DNA from: Acidobacteriaceae bacterium
GTDB taxonomy: Bacteria; Acidobacteriota; Terriglobia; Terriglobales; Acidobacteriaceae
Reading direction: 5' to 3'
Length of the DNA: 64,000 bases
NCBI GenBank assembly: GCA_030038195.1
Contig: JASHPJ010000071.1
Coordinates: forward strand, 1 to 64,000
In this document: piece by piece, positions 28,016 to 37,268 of the stretch
Position numbering within the stretch: position 1 is the first letter of the stretch
How the letters are laid out: each line of letters starts with the position of its first letter
Translations under genes and position numbers: made by a program
Notes under the pieces: generated by a model
What the model saw: the letters and a program-made list of their open reading frames with translations, nothing else
Told to the model about the DNA's origin: nothing
Databases searched by the model: none

Positions 28016-30268
28016 CTAAGTTACATGAATCAAAACAGGATTCAGTCCCAGCGGCATGTACTCCTGGTACTTGATCAGGAGGCTCCGCTCCTTGATAGGG
28101 TTTTGCTGCGATGCAAAGGCGCCCATCTCCGAGCCATCTGTCGCTCCCTGAGAAATGGTCGCGCCCTGCGCTCCACTGAGGATGGCGTTATCGACGTTCT
28201 CAAGCAGTTGCGCATATCCCGGCTGGCCGAAGTCGCGCGACGTAAACAGCGGCGATCCGGCCGGAATCTGCACGCTCTCGTACTGCCGTGGAATCACGCT
28301 CCCGCTCGACCACGCGCTGAAGCGCACGCATCCGTTCTGGGTGTTGTCCACAACAAACACGTCGTCAAGGATGCACTCGCTCGCCTGCAGCTCGTGTACA
28401 TAGGCCTGGCCCATCACCGTGCACCGGCTAAGGCTGGTCGTGCCGGTGATGAACGACAGGGCAAGATCAGGCAGATCGGGTCCAAAGGTCTGAGGCGGCG
28501 CGCTCGGTTTGACGGTCGGTATTGCCTGAATAATGCTGTTGGTCACCGTCATGGTCTCCACTTCGCCTCCTGCACGCGTGCGAATCGGCCCAAGAATGCA
28601 GCGGTCAATATTGAGTTGTGTAATCTCAGCCTCGATCCATAGCCGCGTGGGAGCCAAGTCTCTACCGTCAATGGACCGCGCAAAGAGAGACTGCGCATGT
28701 ATGGCCTCTTTGCTTCCCGCCTCGACGTTCGCGGCCGTGCCGGGATCGAAGGTGCAGCAGGTGAGCGTCACGGATTCGAATTTGCCGCTCAGCACGACGT
28801 CGCATCCACAAACCAGCAGCCCCTCCAGCACCAGGCTGCCGTCTTCAGCGCCGTTGAAAATCCACTCGTTTGGTCCGCCGTGCCCCGGCGGGCGAAGCCG
28901 TATGACCGGCCGTGCCTGGTTCTCGGCTGTCACTGTGAGTTGCTGAATATCGGAGACATTGAGCACCGCGGTGTAAGTCAGCGAATCGTTGATGCTCACG
29001 GTACCGGTGGGAGGGATCGATCCAAGCGCCGCGATGCCGTTGCCACCGCCGAGGACATTCGACACCGGCGCAGGCGCCGGGTTGGGAGTCTGCCCCAGCA
29101 CTCGCCGGTCATAGGGGCCAGCTCCCATGGGCGCGGAGAATCCATACTGGTACGTGACGGTAATCGGGCCATCCTGCGGCTCGAGCACCGAGAAGGCTCC
29201 GGTCTCAGGGAAGACCATGATCTGCGGCGCGGTGTTGGGCGGGATGGGAAACGTGGTGATCTGGGAAACATCGACCAGCTCGTAGAAGCTGCCGGGAAGC
29301 GTAAAGATTCCCAGCGAGTTCTGGAGCACACTGAGCCCGTCCGGATCAATCGACGCGTAGAGCGGAATGGTCTCAGGATTGGCAAGCGCGGCCGTCAGCA
29401 GCGGCGTGCTGATCGGCGTGGGGAGTTGCCACTCCTGGGGCGAAACCCAGGCATCGTAGGGCGGGCGCGAGGAAGCGGCGAACAGCGGAATCTGCCGGCC
29501 GGTGGGATCGAACGTGTAGCAGCTCCCGTTCTCAACCGGCGTAGTTTGATTCACGGCGAAGCTGATGAGCCGCCACAGGAACACGCCCAGCTTGGGAATG
29601 TTGTACCAGCCGGAGCGGCCTGTGCCGGCGCGAAAGTCGGCCGTATGGAAGTACTCGTCAAACGCTGACGGCGGGCGCGGAGAAACCGCAATGCTGTTCG
29701 GTCCCTGCGCCTGCGAAGCGCCGTACGCATTGCGCAGGTCGGCCCATCCGCCGATCATGCTGTGCGTCCAGTTGCCGGTCAGGCCCTGCGCAAGCTCCAG
29801 CGTCAGGTTGTCGGCCGGCGTGTCGCTGCGCACGGCGATTGGCAGGTCCAGGTTGTGCCGCGTCCGGCTCAACCGGCGAAAGAATTCGACAACCCGCGCC
29901 TCCCATCCGGTAATGTCCGCCGCGATCTCTTCGAGGATCGCCACCGTTCCCTTGCGGCGACGATAGTAAATCGTGTTGTAGACGTCGAGCCGCTGGCCAC
30001 GTGCATCCAGGCTTGCAACCAGGTTCGTGGCCAGAAGGTTGCCGATGTAGGAAATCACCCAGTCGTCGCAGCTCTCGATCGACTGGTCCTCCCACAGGCG
30101 GTCGATGCTGCGCCGCACGGTGGCCGCCTGCGCGCCGATGCGGTTGACCAGCTCGCGCAACGGGCCGTTGGCGTTATAGACATCGGTATCCAGAGTGCGA
30201 TAGATCGCCGGGATCAGGTTCCAGAGCTTGTCGGCGTAATAGATCTCATAGTGGTCGAGGTCAGCCAT
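28016..30268 (-). CDS. phage tail protein I-like baseplate/fibre-connector, enlarged
   Basis: 750 residues with a good GGAGGT site; it overlaps the upstream stop by 8 bases. Residues ~1-150 match the tail protein I family (IPAIYRTLDTD, LRELVNRIGAQAATVRRSID, WVISYIGNLLATNLV, YYRRRKGTVAILEEIAADITGW). Classical members are about 200 residues. The additional ~550 residues are beta-rich, with a beta-helix-like part near the end (LVCGCDVVLSGKFESVTLTCCTF, SECILDDVFV). In phages this protein links the baseplate wedge to fibres, so the extension may be a fibre or a docking platform for the DUF6519 protein encoded next. Confidence 0.85.
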   Translation of the reverse strand: MADLDHYEIYYADKLWNLIPAIYRTLDTDVYNANGPLRELVNRIGAQAATVRRSIDRLWEDQSIESCDDWVISYIGNLLATNLVASLDARGQRLDVYNTIYYRRRKGTVAILEEIAADITGWEARVVEFFRRLSRTRHNLDLPIAVRSDTPADNLTLELAQGLTGNWTHSMIGGWADLRNAYGASQAQGPNSIAVSPRPPSAFDEYFHTADFRAGTGRSGWYNIPKLGVFLWRLISFAVNQTTPVENGSCYTFDPTGRQIPLFAASSRPPYDAWVSPQEWQLPTPISTPLLTAALANPETIPLYASIDPDGLSVLQNSLGIFTLPGSFYELVDVSQITTFPIPPNTAPQIMVFPETGAFSVLEPQDGPITVTYQYGFSAPMGAGPYDRRVLGQTPNPAPAPVSNVLGGGNGIAALGSIPPTGTVSINDSLTYTAVLNVSDIQQLTVTAENQARPVIRLRPPGHGGPNEWIFNGAEDGSLVLEGLLVCGCDVVLSGKFESVTLTCCTFDPGTAANVEAGSKEAIHAQSLFARSIDGRDLAPTRLWIEAEITQLNIDRCILGPIRTRAGGEVETMTVTNSIIQAIPTVKPSAPPQTFGPDLPDLALSFITGTTSLSRCTVMGQAYVHELQASECILDDVFVVDNTQNGCVRFSAWSSGSVIPRQYESVQIPAGSPLFTSRDFGQPGYAQLLENVDNAILSGAQGATISQGATDGSEMGAFASQQNPIKERSLLIKYQEYMPLGLNPVLIHVT

Positions 30269-32720
30269 TTGCGCTTACCTCCGCAGTGATCGTCAGATTC
30301 TTGCCCGTCAACTGGAGGAAGAGGCCTTCACCCGGGTTAAGCTGAAAATCAGGCCCGGAGACAGGAATGCCTGTAACCTCGAGGTCGTGCACGGCGATTG
30401 CGCCAGCCACGCCCAGGCAGGCTTTGTAGATCTGGCTCGCGTAGATCGTCTGGCCGATGCGGATCACGTTTGTGCCGAGCAATCCCAGGTCTGGATCGAT
30501 CAATGCGGCCGTCGCCGCCGAAACGACATTTGCAGCCACGTAGGCGGGATCCGTGACCAGGGTGAGCGTGATGCCTATCTGGACAGCTACCGCCAGGATC
30601 ACGCTCAACTGCCGGTTGGGATCGCAGGCTCCGGCAAGCGCGCTGTCGGCGGCGGCAACGGCGTTTGCATCGTCCCCCACGTAGACCTTGGTGAGCATTC
30701 GTTGTTGTGCCGGGTCCCAGCTGAAATAGGCGCGCGCGCGCGCCACGCCCGGAGCTTGTGCGGCGATTGTCTCGTAGTCACTAGCCGAGATCGCCCGCCC
30801 GAACGTCAACACCGACTGTGGCGCGTAGATCTTGATCTGTTGCGGCGGATCGGGATCGGCTCCGCCGCCCACCTGGACCGGGTTGAGAATCGAATTGAGG
30901 CCCGGCCACGACTGAAGGATGACGGTCAACGATCCCGGATCGGGAGCGTCCGCGCCGCTGCCATAGCGATAGTTGGCCACGACATTGTTGACGCCGGAAG
31001 GGAGGCGCGCGCCGTTCACTCCGTCTCCGAACTGAACGTGGGTCATGTTTTGCGAATCTTCGCGGGTGACGAAAACCTGCGCGGTGGGAGATTGCCCGTA
31101 AAAGCTGGGCACCTCCTGCCATTCGACTCCATTCACCCAAACCTGGAGAGTGCTTGAGTAATCTTCACCGGATGTCGAGTTGGAATTCTGAAGATAGGTC
31201 AGCGGGGACTTCTGAAGCACGAACTCCTGCCCGGTGACGATCGTCGCATCACCGCTTCCGAGAATCTCGCCGGTGACAGTCTGTCCCCGCGTCACGGCTA
31301 GCAGGTTGAAAAGAATATTGAGCGGCGGCGTCAGAGTGACGGCCGAGTCGCTGAAGCTCGAGAGCGACAGGCCCACCGGTAGTCCCGAAACGTAACTTGC
31401 TTCTGCCTCCACTCCGTTGCCGTTCGCATCGTTGATCAGCACGTCCTGTCCGTTCATCGACTGCATTGCGGTTGGAAGCGGATTGTTCGATGTAACCGGA
31501 GCAATGGCCGGGGCAGTGCTGAAGCTCGTAGCCGGCGTGCTGATGATGGTTCCCACGCTCTTCCATGCGTAGAACACCAGTGCCGCGGCGCGCTCGGACT
31601 GCGAATCGCTGAGCCCGTTGAGTGCAGGCGTAAATTGCAGGCTTGTGTGCGGAATGGGAATCGCGACTTCGGCCGGCGAGACAGACGGCGGCTGAGAAGG
31701 ACTGGATGCGTTCGCATTGGCATACCAGATCGTCTCACTGTACTGCGTAACAGAGACGAGCTGGTACACATGGGCGGCGATATCAGGCAGCGAGAACAGA
31801 ATCGGGCTGCCGGCCTGGATGCTGCGCGTGATCGATTCCAGGTCGACATGATTCGCCTGGATAACCTGGTCTGCCGGATACTGCCACACGTGCGCGGACT
31901 GCGCGCTGCGCAGCAGGCTGTAGCCCGCTGCCATTGCGCTTGCAGGTAGGTTTGCGGGCGGCGCAGTAAAGGCGATACGGGTATTGGTTTGCCCCTGCGG
32001 GTTCTTTTCCGCAGTTACGCTGGCGACCGTCACCGCTGCCCAATGGTTGTCTGTTCCGTTCCATCCTGTTTCCATCAGCAGAAGCTGTTCACCGATGGCC
32101 ACTGAGCCGACCACTCCCTGAATCAGCACGCTGGCGCCGTCTGCCCCAATCAGATTCCCGCTGGGTGGGGCCGTCACCGGGACAACATCGGGAGCCTGCA
32201 CCTGTGTCGCCGCAGTCAATTCGAAGATCTGCGGCTGCTCGCCCGGTCCCGGCTTGCTTTGGACCTGAAAGCCCTGCGGCAGAGTGAAGGACTTGTTCCC
32301 GGTCATCACCGCGGCCAGAGTTCCGGTTGCCCCAATACCTGGACGTGGCCGGTAACCCAGGATACGAATCAGCCCCTGTACGCTTTGCGGCAGCATGGCG
32401 GTGAGCAGGTAGCTCTCATTGGCGATGCGCTCGTTGTAGAAGGTGAGAATGTCGCCGAGATAGGCCCACCACTCGATCATCTGCACTGCCAGGTCGCCCG
32501 TTGCGCCCGGCCGCCAGTTGGCGAGTTCCACCTCGCCAGGGCGCGCCAGCAGCAGCGCGTAACGCATGGTGAGAAAGTCGGCCACACGGTAGGAGATCGA
32601 TGTCCTGCCTGGTGGATTGGTGATCGTCTCCGGGTACACGAAGGTCTGGCACGGGCAAGTGCCTTGCGCGCTCGCCTGCGCCGATGCTCCGCACGAACAG
32701 CCGGTCGATGAGCCGCTCAT
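30261..32720 (-). CDS. baseplate assembly protein J-like 2 (Afp12-type position)
   Basis: 819 residues, ATGA overlap with the upstream gene and AAGGAGG directly before the start. The N-terminus is Cys-rich (CSCGASAQASAQGTCPC), unusual and possibly metal-binding. The pattern of the putative baseplate assembly (GPJ-like) family follows: DFLTMRYALLLA, MIEWWAYLGDILTFYNERIANESYL, VQGLIRILGYRPRPGIGA, and in the second half VQFGDGVNGARLPSGVNNV and IYAPQSVLTFGRAISASDYE. It should form the baseplate wedge together with the next-upstream product. Confidence 0.9.
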   Translation of the reverse strand: MSGSSTGCSCGASAQASAQGTCPCQTFVYPETITNPPGRTSISYRVADFLTMRYALLLARPGEVELANWRPGATGDLAVQMIEWWAYLGDILTFYNERIANESYLLTAMLPQSVQGLIRILGYRPRPGIGATGTLAAVMTGNKSFTLPQGFQVQSKPGPGEQPQIFELTAATQVQAPDVVPVTAPPSGNLIGADGASVLIQGVVGSVAIGEQLLLMETGWNGTDNHWAAVTVASVTAEKNPQGQTNTRIAFTAPPANLPASAMAAGYSLLRSAQSAHVWQYPADQVIQANHVDLESITRSIQAGSPILFSLPDIAAHVYQLVSVTQYSETIWYANANASSPSQPPSVSPAEVAIPIPHTSLQFTPALNGLSDSQSERAAALVFYAWKSVGTIISTPATSFSTAPAIAPVTSNNPLPTAMQSMNGQDVLINDANGNGVEAEASYVSGLPVGLSLSSFSDSAVTLTPPLNILFNLLAVTRGQTVTGEILGSGDATIVTGQEFVLQKSPLTYLQNSNSTSGEDYSSTLQVWVNGVEWQEVPSFYGQSPTAQVFVTREDSQNMTHVQFGDGVNGARLPSGVNNVVANYRYGSGADAPDPGSLTVILQSWPGLNSILNPVQVGGGADPDPPQQIKIYAPQSVLTFGRAISASDYETIAAQAPGVARARAYFSWDPAQQRMLTKVYVGDDANAVAAADSALAGACDPNRQLSVILAVAVQIGITLTLVTDPAYVAANVVSAATAALIDPDLGLLGTNVIRIGQTIYASQIYKACLGVAGAIAVHDLEVTGIPVSGPDFQLNPGEGLFLQLTGKNLTITAEVSANG

Positions 32721-35113
32721 TTGCCTCCTTCCACAATGACCTGGAGCGTCCCACGCTCCGGATAGTTGGGGTCGTTATTCACACGGAGAATCTGGCTGGG
32801 GCCGAAAGCGAGAGTGCCGGGCAGATCGACAAAAATCGGCGTCACGCCGCGCTCGCGGTATTGCACTGACAGTACCCCGGCCACTCCATATGCCCCTTGG
32901 ATCGCGGCTTCGAGCGCGCTGCGCTCGAGCGGGGTGCCGAAGGTGAAGTTGTCAAAGTAGAAGAAGCCGGTGCTTCCGTCGGGGTTCTTCGCATCGCTCA
33001 GGGCCAGCAGCACGGCCGATTCGACATCGCCCTGGAAAGCACTCGAACATGCGCAGACGGTGACGATCAGGTCGATGGATACATAATCCGGAGCCGGTAC
33101 GTAGGACTCATAACCGGCCATCCTGTAACGGTTGAGCAGATTGATAAGCTGGACCTGTTCATCGACCGTGATATCGTCTGTGCCTTCGGGGTCGGCTGTA
33201 GTGAAGACTGTCAGCCAGCTCCCCGTCCAGCGGAACTCAGTGCCCGCGCGCATGACCCATGGCAGCGTCTCAGCCGCAGCCTCATAGTCCTCTGGCCTCA
33301 CGGCGCGATACTGCACCGCGCGAAATGCCTGCGGCGCGCGCCGCGCAATTTGTTCGTTGGTCTCCTCGTCCTGGCCGCCGGTTGCTGGAAACGGATTGGT
33401 GACTGCAGTGACCAATCCCGAACCCGGAGAAGCGCCCGCCGCTGTCGCAACCACGTTCGTGATCGTATCCGCGGCCACGTTGCCCACGCTGCCGCCGCCC
33501 ACGCGATATGTAACCGCGAAAACCGAGCCGGACTCCGGAACCCCGCCGAAGACGTCGTCTCCAAAACGGATCGTAGCTCCGTCATCGTTGAGGTAGTCGT
33601 AAGAAATCGATCCGTCGGAGTTCTTATGGGTGCGGGCATAGTTCATCGGGTCGATGGTGTACGACTCTTCGAATTCCTGCGCTTCCATCAATGTGCTGCG
33701 CCACATCCAGCTCACCGGGGGCAGGGCCTGATCCTGCGGCTGCTGGACAAGGATGATCTCAGGGAACGGGGCCGGCTGCGGATCGTTCTGCAACAGCCAC
33801 ACCAGTGGCGTGTTGGCGAGCGTATACAGGTACTGCTGCGATGCGTTCGGGCCGGTGCGCTGGATAGCGAGCGGCATTTGCACGCCCGCCGGCGTCTGGT
33901 CGATGGCGAACGATTCCACGTAACGGCGTCCCTGCGTTGCCGGAACAAGATTGCCGGCCAGCAAGGTTCGCGTCAGATCGTGATTCGATGTGACTGGGCT
34001 CTCGAAGACAAGCTGCGTGACTTGAGTTTGAAAAAGCGGATCGGTCTGCTCCGCGATGCTCTGGAGCACGACGATCTCGCGAATCGGAGGATCAACCGGA
34101 TTCAGCGCCGCGGTGTCGATAAGCAACTGCTGGCCGGCATAGAACCCGAAGCCGTGTCCGACCACCCACATCCCGGTTGCGCCCTGTTCCAGGCATCTCT
34201 GGCTGTCATCCCACCAGTAAGGCACAATGTTCGGCGAGCCGCTTTTGCAGCGATTCCAGTTCGGACTTACCTGGTAGGTAGCCGTATTCAGCAGCAGCGT
34301 AGTGGGATCGATGAGCCCCGTTCCGGTTTCGAACTCGATCGCCGTTCCGTCGGGCCCCGATGCACTCACCAGCAGCCCTGAAGGAATCGGGCCGCCGGTC
34401 ACGTCGAATTGCAGAAGCACCGACGCGGCGATTGCCGGCTGCGGCTCGTAGTCGACAAGCCGTGCCAGCCGCACCAGCGATCGCCGCTGCGTCGCTGTGT
34501 CGATCGAAGCCTCTGCCGCGATGCGGTCCTGCGTGTAACTCAGATCGTCGGCCAGGCTGCACAGCGCCTCCATGAACATCACGCCGAAATCAGCTTCCGA
34601 TCGCTCCTGCCACGCGGGATATTGAAGAGCCGAAAAGTCAAAAAGCGCCTTGCGAAAACTGAGGAAGTCCTTGGCAAGATAGGTGATCGGCGGCGGCGTT
34701 CCGGTCAAAGGCGGGCACGGCGGAGCTGGCGGTGCGCAGTCGAGAGCCGATGGGCACAGAGCCTTGAACGTAAACTGCACCTGGCTGTAATACGGGTCGA
34801 GCGCCTGGCTCGAAATACTCATCGTATAGAACGAAAAGTCACCCGGTGCCGGAACCTCAAGCGTGAGCAAAGGCCTGTTCTCTGCATCGTACGACCAGCT
34901 CGAGGCGCTGATCGGATCCACCGTTACCGTGGGAATTGTCTCTCCACCGGTAATCGTGGGCGTGGCCGTCAGTGTGCCTTCGAGCGCTACCGTGTTGAGG
35001 AAGTGAACGCGAAGCGTGGTCTGGGCAGAGCTGGCGATCTCGACGAAGTCGATGCCGTTCAGCGTCGTGTTGCCTGGGTCGAGCAATTTGCTCAGCCGAT
35101 CTTTCGGTTCCAT
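32717..35113 (-). CDS. baseplate assembly protein J-like 1 (Afp11-type position)
   Basis: 798 residues. Family marks: FLSFRKALFDFSALQYPAW, ERSEADFGVMFMEALCSLADDLSYTQDRIAAEA, YEPQPAIAAS, RFGDDVFGGVPESGSVFAV, and the gpJ-type C-terminal half AFRAVQYRAVRPEDYEAAAE. It corresponds to the T4 gp6/P2 gpJ-type wedge proteins of contractile tails. Two adjacent J-like genes of similar size are usual in this kind of eCIS. It starts one base after the gp25-like stop. Confidence 0.9.
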   Translation of the reverse strand: MEPKDRLSKLLDPGNTTLNGIDFVEIASSAQTTLRVHFLNTVALEGTLTATPTITGGETIPTVTVDPISASSWSYDAENRPLLTLEVPAPGDFSFYTMSISSQALDPYYSQVQFTFKALCPSALDCAPPAPPCPPLTGTPPPITYLAKDFLSFRKALFDFSALQYPAWQERSEADFGVMFMEALCSLADDLSYTQDRIAAEASIDTATQRRSLVRLARLVDYEPQPAIAASVLLQFDVTGGPIPSGLLVSASGPDGTAIEFETGTGLIDPTTLLLNTATYQVSPNWNRCKSGSPNIVPYWWDDSQRCLEQGATGMWVVGHGFGFYAGQQLLIDTAALNPVDPPIREIVVLQSIAEQTDPLFQTQVTQLVFESPVTSNHDLTRTLLAGNLVPATQGRRYVESFAIDQTPAGVQMPLAIQRTGPNASQQYLYTLANTPLVWLLQNDPQPAPFPEIILVQQPQDQALPPVSWMWRSTLMEAQEFEESYTIDPMNYARTHKNSDGSISYDYLNDDGATIRFGDDVFGGVPESGSVFAVTYRVGGGSVGNVAADTITNVVATAAGASPGSGLVTAVTNPFPATGGQDEETNEQIARRAPQAFRAVQYRAVRPEDYEAAAETLPWVMRAGTEFRWTGSWLTVFTTADPEGTDDITVDEQVQLINLLNRYRMAGYESYVPAPDYVSIDLIVTVCACSSAFQGDVESAVLLALSDAKNPDGSTGFFYFDNFTFGTPLERSALEAAIQGAYGVAGVLSVQYRERGVTPIFVDLPGTLAFGPSQILRVNNDPNYPERGTLQVIVEGGK

Positions 35114-35114
35114 A

Positions 35115-35492
35115 TCAGCTCACGAGGATTGTGACTTGCTGGTTCGATTGCGTTTCAATCAACAGGTAGTCGATCTCGATCGATATCTGGTTCTCCATGC
35201 CGGCTGAAGGGGTGGCGACGGTGACCTGCTGAACCGTGATCTGATCTCCCAGCCACTGGCTGAGCGCCTGCTGCACCATGATCTGCGTGGTTGCGTTCAG
35301 CGCGTCGGAGTTGGGCGCAAAGACCAACTGGCGCAGGCCGCATCCGAACTGCGGCAGATCGGCGCGCTCGCCCGGAGACGTAAGCAGCACCTGCCGGATC
35401 ATCTGGTCCACATGCGCCGCATAGCTGGTCTGCGCAGCCTGGCCCGAAGCCGGATCGATGCGAAATGGAAATGCGTAGTCGCTGCGGTTCAC
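35115..35492 (-). CDS. gp25-like baseplate wedge protein (Afp9-type)
   Basis: 125 residues. The GPW/gp25 family pattern is clear: FPFRIDPASG, HVDQMIRQVLLTSPGERADLPQFGCGLRQLVF, and TTQIMVQQALSQWLGDQI. In T4 and R-pyocins this protein joins sheath to baseplate. Lies between the PAAR-like gene and the first J-like gene. Confidence 0.93.
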   Translation of the reverse strand: MNRSDYAFPFRIDPASGQAAQTSYAAHVDQMIRQVLLTSPGERADLPQFGCGLRQLVFAPNSDALNATTQIMVQQALSQWLGDQITVQQVTVATPSAGMENQISIEIDYLLIETQSNQQVTILVS

Positions 35493-35508
35493 GTGATCCC
35501 CTTCCTGC

Positions 35509-35838
35509 TTACATGCCCGAAACGCTCGGCTGCGTCATCATGATCAGCACCGTGCCCTGCACAGCCGCGTCTGCAGCGATGCAGAGTCCAACGCTCTCTT
35601 CGCTCAGCGTGAAGCTTCCGCTCACCTGGCTTGCGCTGTCGGGCTGCACCCATTGCACCTGGACGCACGGATGGGGGATGATCCCAACGACAAATGGGCA
35701 GCCCGCAACAAGGTAAGTGTCGGTGGCAAGGATGCAGGGATCGCCCGCCGCCATCACTTGCGTATTCGCGGTGATCACGCTTACCGTGCCGCCGTGCGGG
35801 CACATCATCATGCTTGATACATTGAGCAAATTTGCCAT
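35509..35838 (-). CDS. PAAR-like spike-tip protein
   Basis: 109 residues. The N-terminus MANLLNVSSMMMCPHGGTVSVI and the motif GCPFVVGIIPHPCVQVQW match the DUF4280/PAAR-like proteins of eCIS loci, which cap the central spike and may carry a bound metal (Cys and His residues at CPHGG, GCPF, HPC). It corresponds to the Afp10 position and lies directly before gp25. Confidence 0.88.
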   Translation of the reverse strand: MANLLNVSSMMMCPHGGTVSVITANTQVMAAGDPCILATDTYLVAGCPFVVGIIPHPCVQVQWVQPDSASQVSGSFTLSEESVGLCIAADAAVQGTVLIMMTQPSVSGM

Positions 35839-35880
35839 CGAGCTCCCTCATGCTTGCTGCGCCGTCTTTCTCCGCCCGCC

Positions 35881-37251
35881 TTATGGTGGCGGATCGGGAC
35901 ACAGATCGGTGCGTTGGCCCTGGATATCCGTTCCTCCCACAACCTGCGCAAATCGCGCGTAGCACTCCGCCGTACCCTGGCCTCGCCTGACCGGATCCTG
36001 AATAAAGAAAGCAAAGTTGTGCGCTGACTCGTGCAGGACGGTGCCGGCCTGGAAGGCCGCGCTCTCGGTCCAGAAGCCTTCGCAGAAATCCGTCCGGAAC
36101 GAGCCTGCGCAGCTCACGGCATTCGCGTTCTTACAGAGATCGCCGGAACAGACTCCGATGGTCCCCGACGGTGGGCCAAGACACGTGAAGAAGAAGCTTC
36201 CGCTCCCGATGGTCCCTCGAATCGCGCGCAGCCGCCGCAACAGCAATGCAGCCGTGCCAACGCCGCTGTCTTTCCACACGCGAGCGCTGTTTGGATCCAG
36301 CCCCATCAGCCTCAGGCCGAAGCCCAGAGCATCCGAGATGGCCGGCCAACCGATCGCTGCGCCTCCCAGTATCCGCCGTCGCGTCGCATCGAGCTCCGCG
36401 ATGGTTTGATCAAGAAGCCGGTTGGCCCCATTCTCTGCGGCGGTAATGACTGCCACCGGATCCGGGATCACTCCGCCGCCGGGCAAGTGAAGCGGTCCCG
36501 GCGCACAGCTCACCTTCTTTGCCGGAGTCCGCTGGAGAGAAAGCGCGCCGGTGCTTTGTGCCGGCACAGACGCAGCATGGCCGCCTTCAATATGCCTTGC
36601 GACGCTCTCCGCTTCGCGCTCATGCGAGTCATTCTCCGGCCCGATCGTTTGCGCCTGCGCGTTCCTATTCCCCCGTTGCTGCACCACGTGTGCCAATTCG
36701 TGCGCTAGCAGATGTCTCGACGTGGCTCCTGTGCCGTAGCCGTTCCGGCCAAAGACAATGTTCCGGCCTACCGTGTACGCCTGCGCATGGACTGCCTCTG
36801 CTGATGCCGCCGCCTTTGCGCCTGTGTGAATGCGCACGTCGCTGAAGTCGTATCCAAAGCGCAGCTCCATGAAGTGGCGCATGCCGGCATCGAGCGGTTG
36901 GCCGGGCGAGCGAAGCGCCTCGTGGACTACGGGCGGCACATGCATAACGTTTTTGCATCCAGTTGCAGCCTTGCGCTGCAGCCCGTTGTCTTCGTGCTTT
37001 TTTTTCTTGCACTCGGCGTACTCTGGTCCCTCGCCTCCGCAACTGCATGTACGCTGTACCACCCCTGCCGGTCCTGCGGCCGTGGATCGAGATTGGAGAA
37101 GATGCAGCATCGCCTGATTGCCATACGCCGACTGAATGGCCTCAAGCGGCGTGTGCCGGCCACTCAATCGTTCAGCAGGCGGAGCGCTCACCGGACGCAG
37201 GCTTCCTCTGCTGCCTGCATTCTTTGTCTGTCTCGACACGGCGTGAAGCAT
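35881..37251 (-). CDS. DUF4157 protein 1 with second C-terminal HExxH metalloprotease-like domain
   Basis: 456 residues. After a disordered start comes the eCIS-type motif YGNQAMLHLLQS, a Cys cluster CSCGG and a DUF4157 domain with FSDVRIHTGAKAAASAEAV, AYTVGRNIVFG and HELAHVVQQ at about residue 183. The last ~120 residues form a separate, Cys-rich domain with a second zinc motif HESAHNF at about residue 407, preceded by FWTESAAFQAGTVL and followed by GQGTAECYARFA. HExxH plus a downstream GT-x-(D/E)-x-Y resembles deuterolysin/lysine-specific (aspzincin) peptidases, but the match is partial. Embedded between spike and PAAR genes, it is the best effector candidate of the locus. Confidence 0.85.
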   Translation of the reverse strand: MLHAVSRQTKNAGSRGSLRPVSAPPAERLSGRHTPLEAIQSAYGNQAMLHLLQSRSTAAGPAGVVQRTCSCGGEGPEYAECKKKKHEDNGLQRKAATGCKNVMHVPPVVHEALRSPGQPLDAGMRHFMELRFGYDFSDVRIHTGAKAAASAEAVHAQAYTVGRNIVFGRNGYGTGATSRHLLAHELAHVVQQRGNRNAQAQTIGPENDSHEREAESVARHIEGGHAASVPAQSTGALSLQRTPAKKVSCAPGPLHLPGGGVIPDPVAVITAAENGANRLLDQTIAELDATRRRILGGAAIGWPAISDALGFGLRLMGLDPNSARVWKDSGVGTAALLLRRLRAIRGTIGSGSFFFTCLGPPSGTIGVCSGDLCKNANAVSCAGSFRTDFCEGFWTESAAFQAGTVLHESAHNFAFFIQDPVRRGQGTAECYARFAQVVGGTDIQGQRTDLCPDPPP

Positions 37252-37268
37252 GCGTCTCTCCCCGGCTT

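Noticed and set aside
32897-34381. 494-residue open frame on the plus strand
   Set aside because: It is a shadow of the first J-like baseplate gene; Arg/His/Val-rich with no family pattern.
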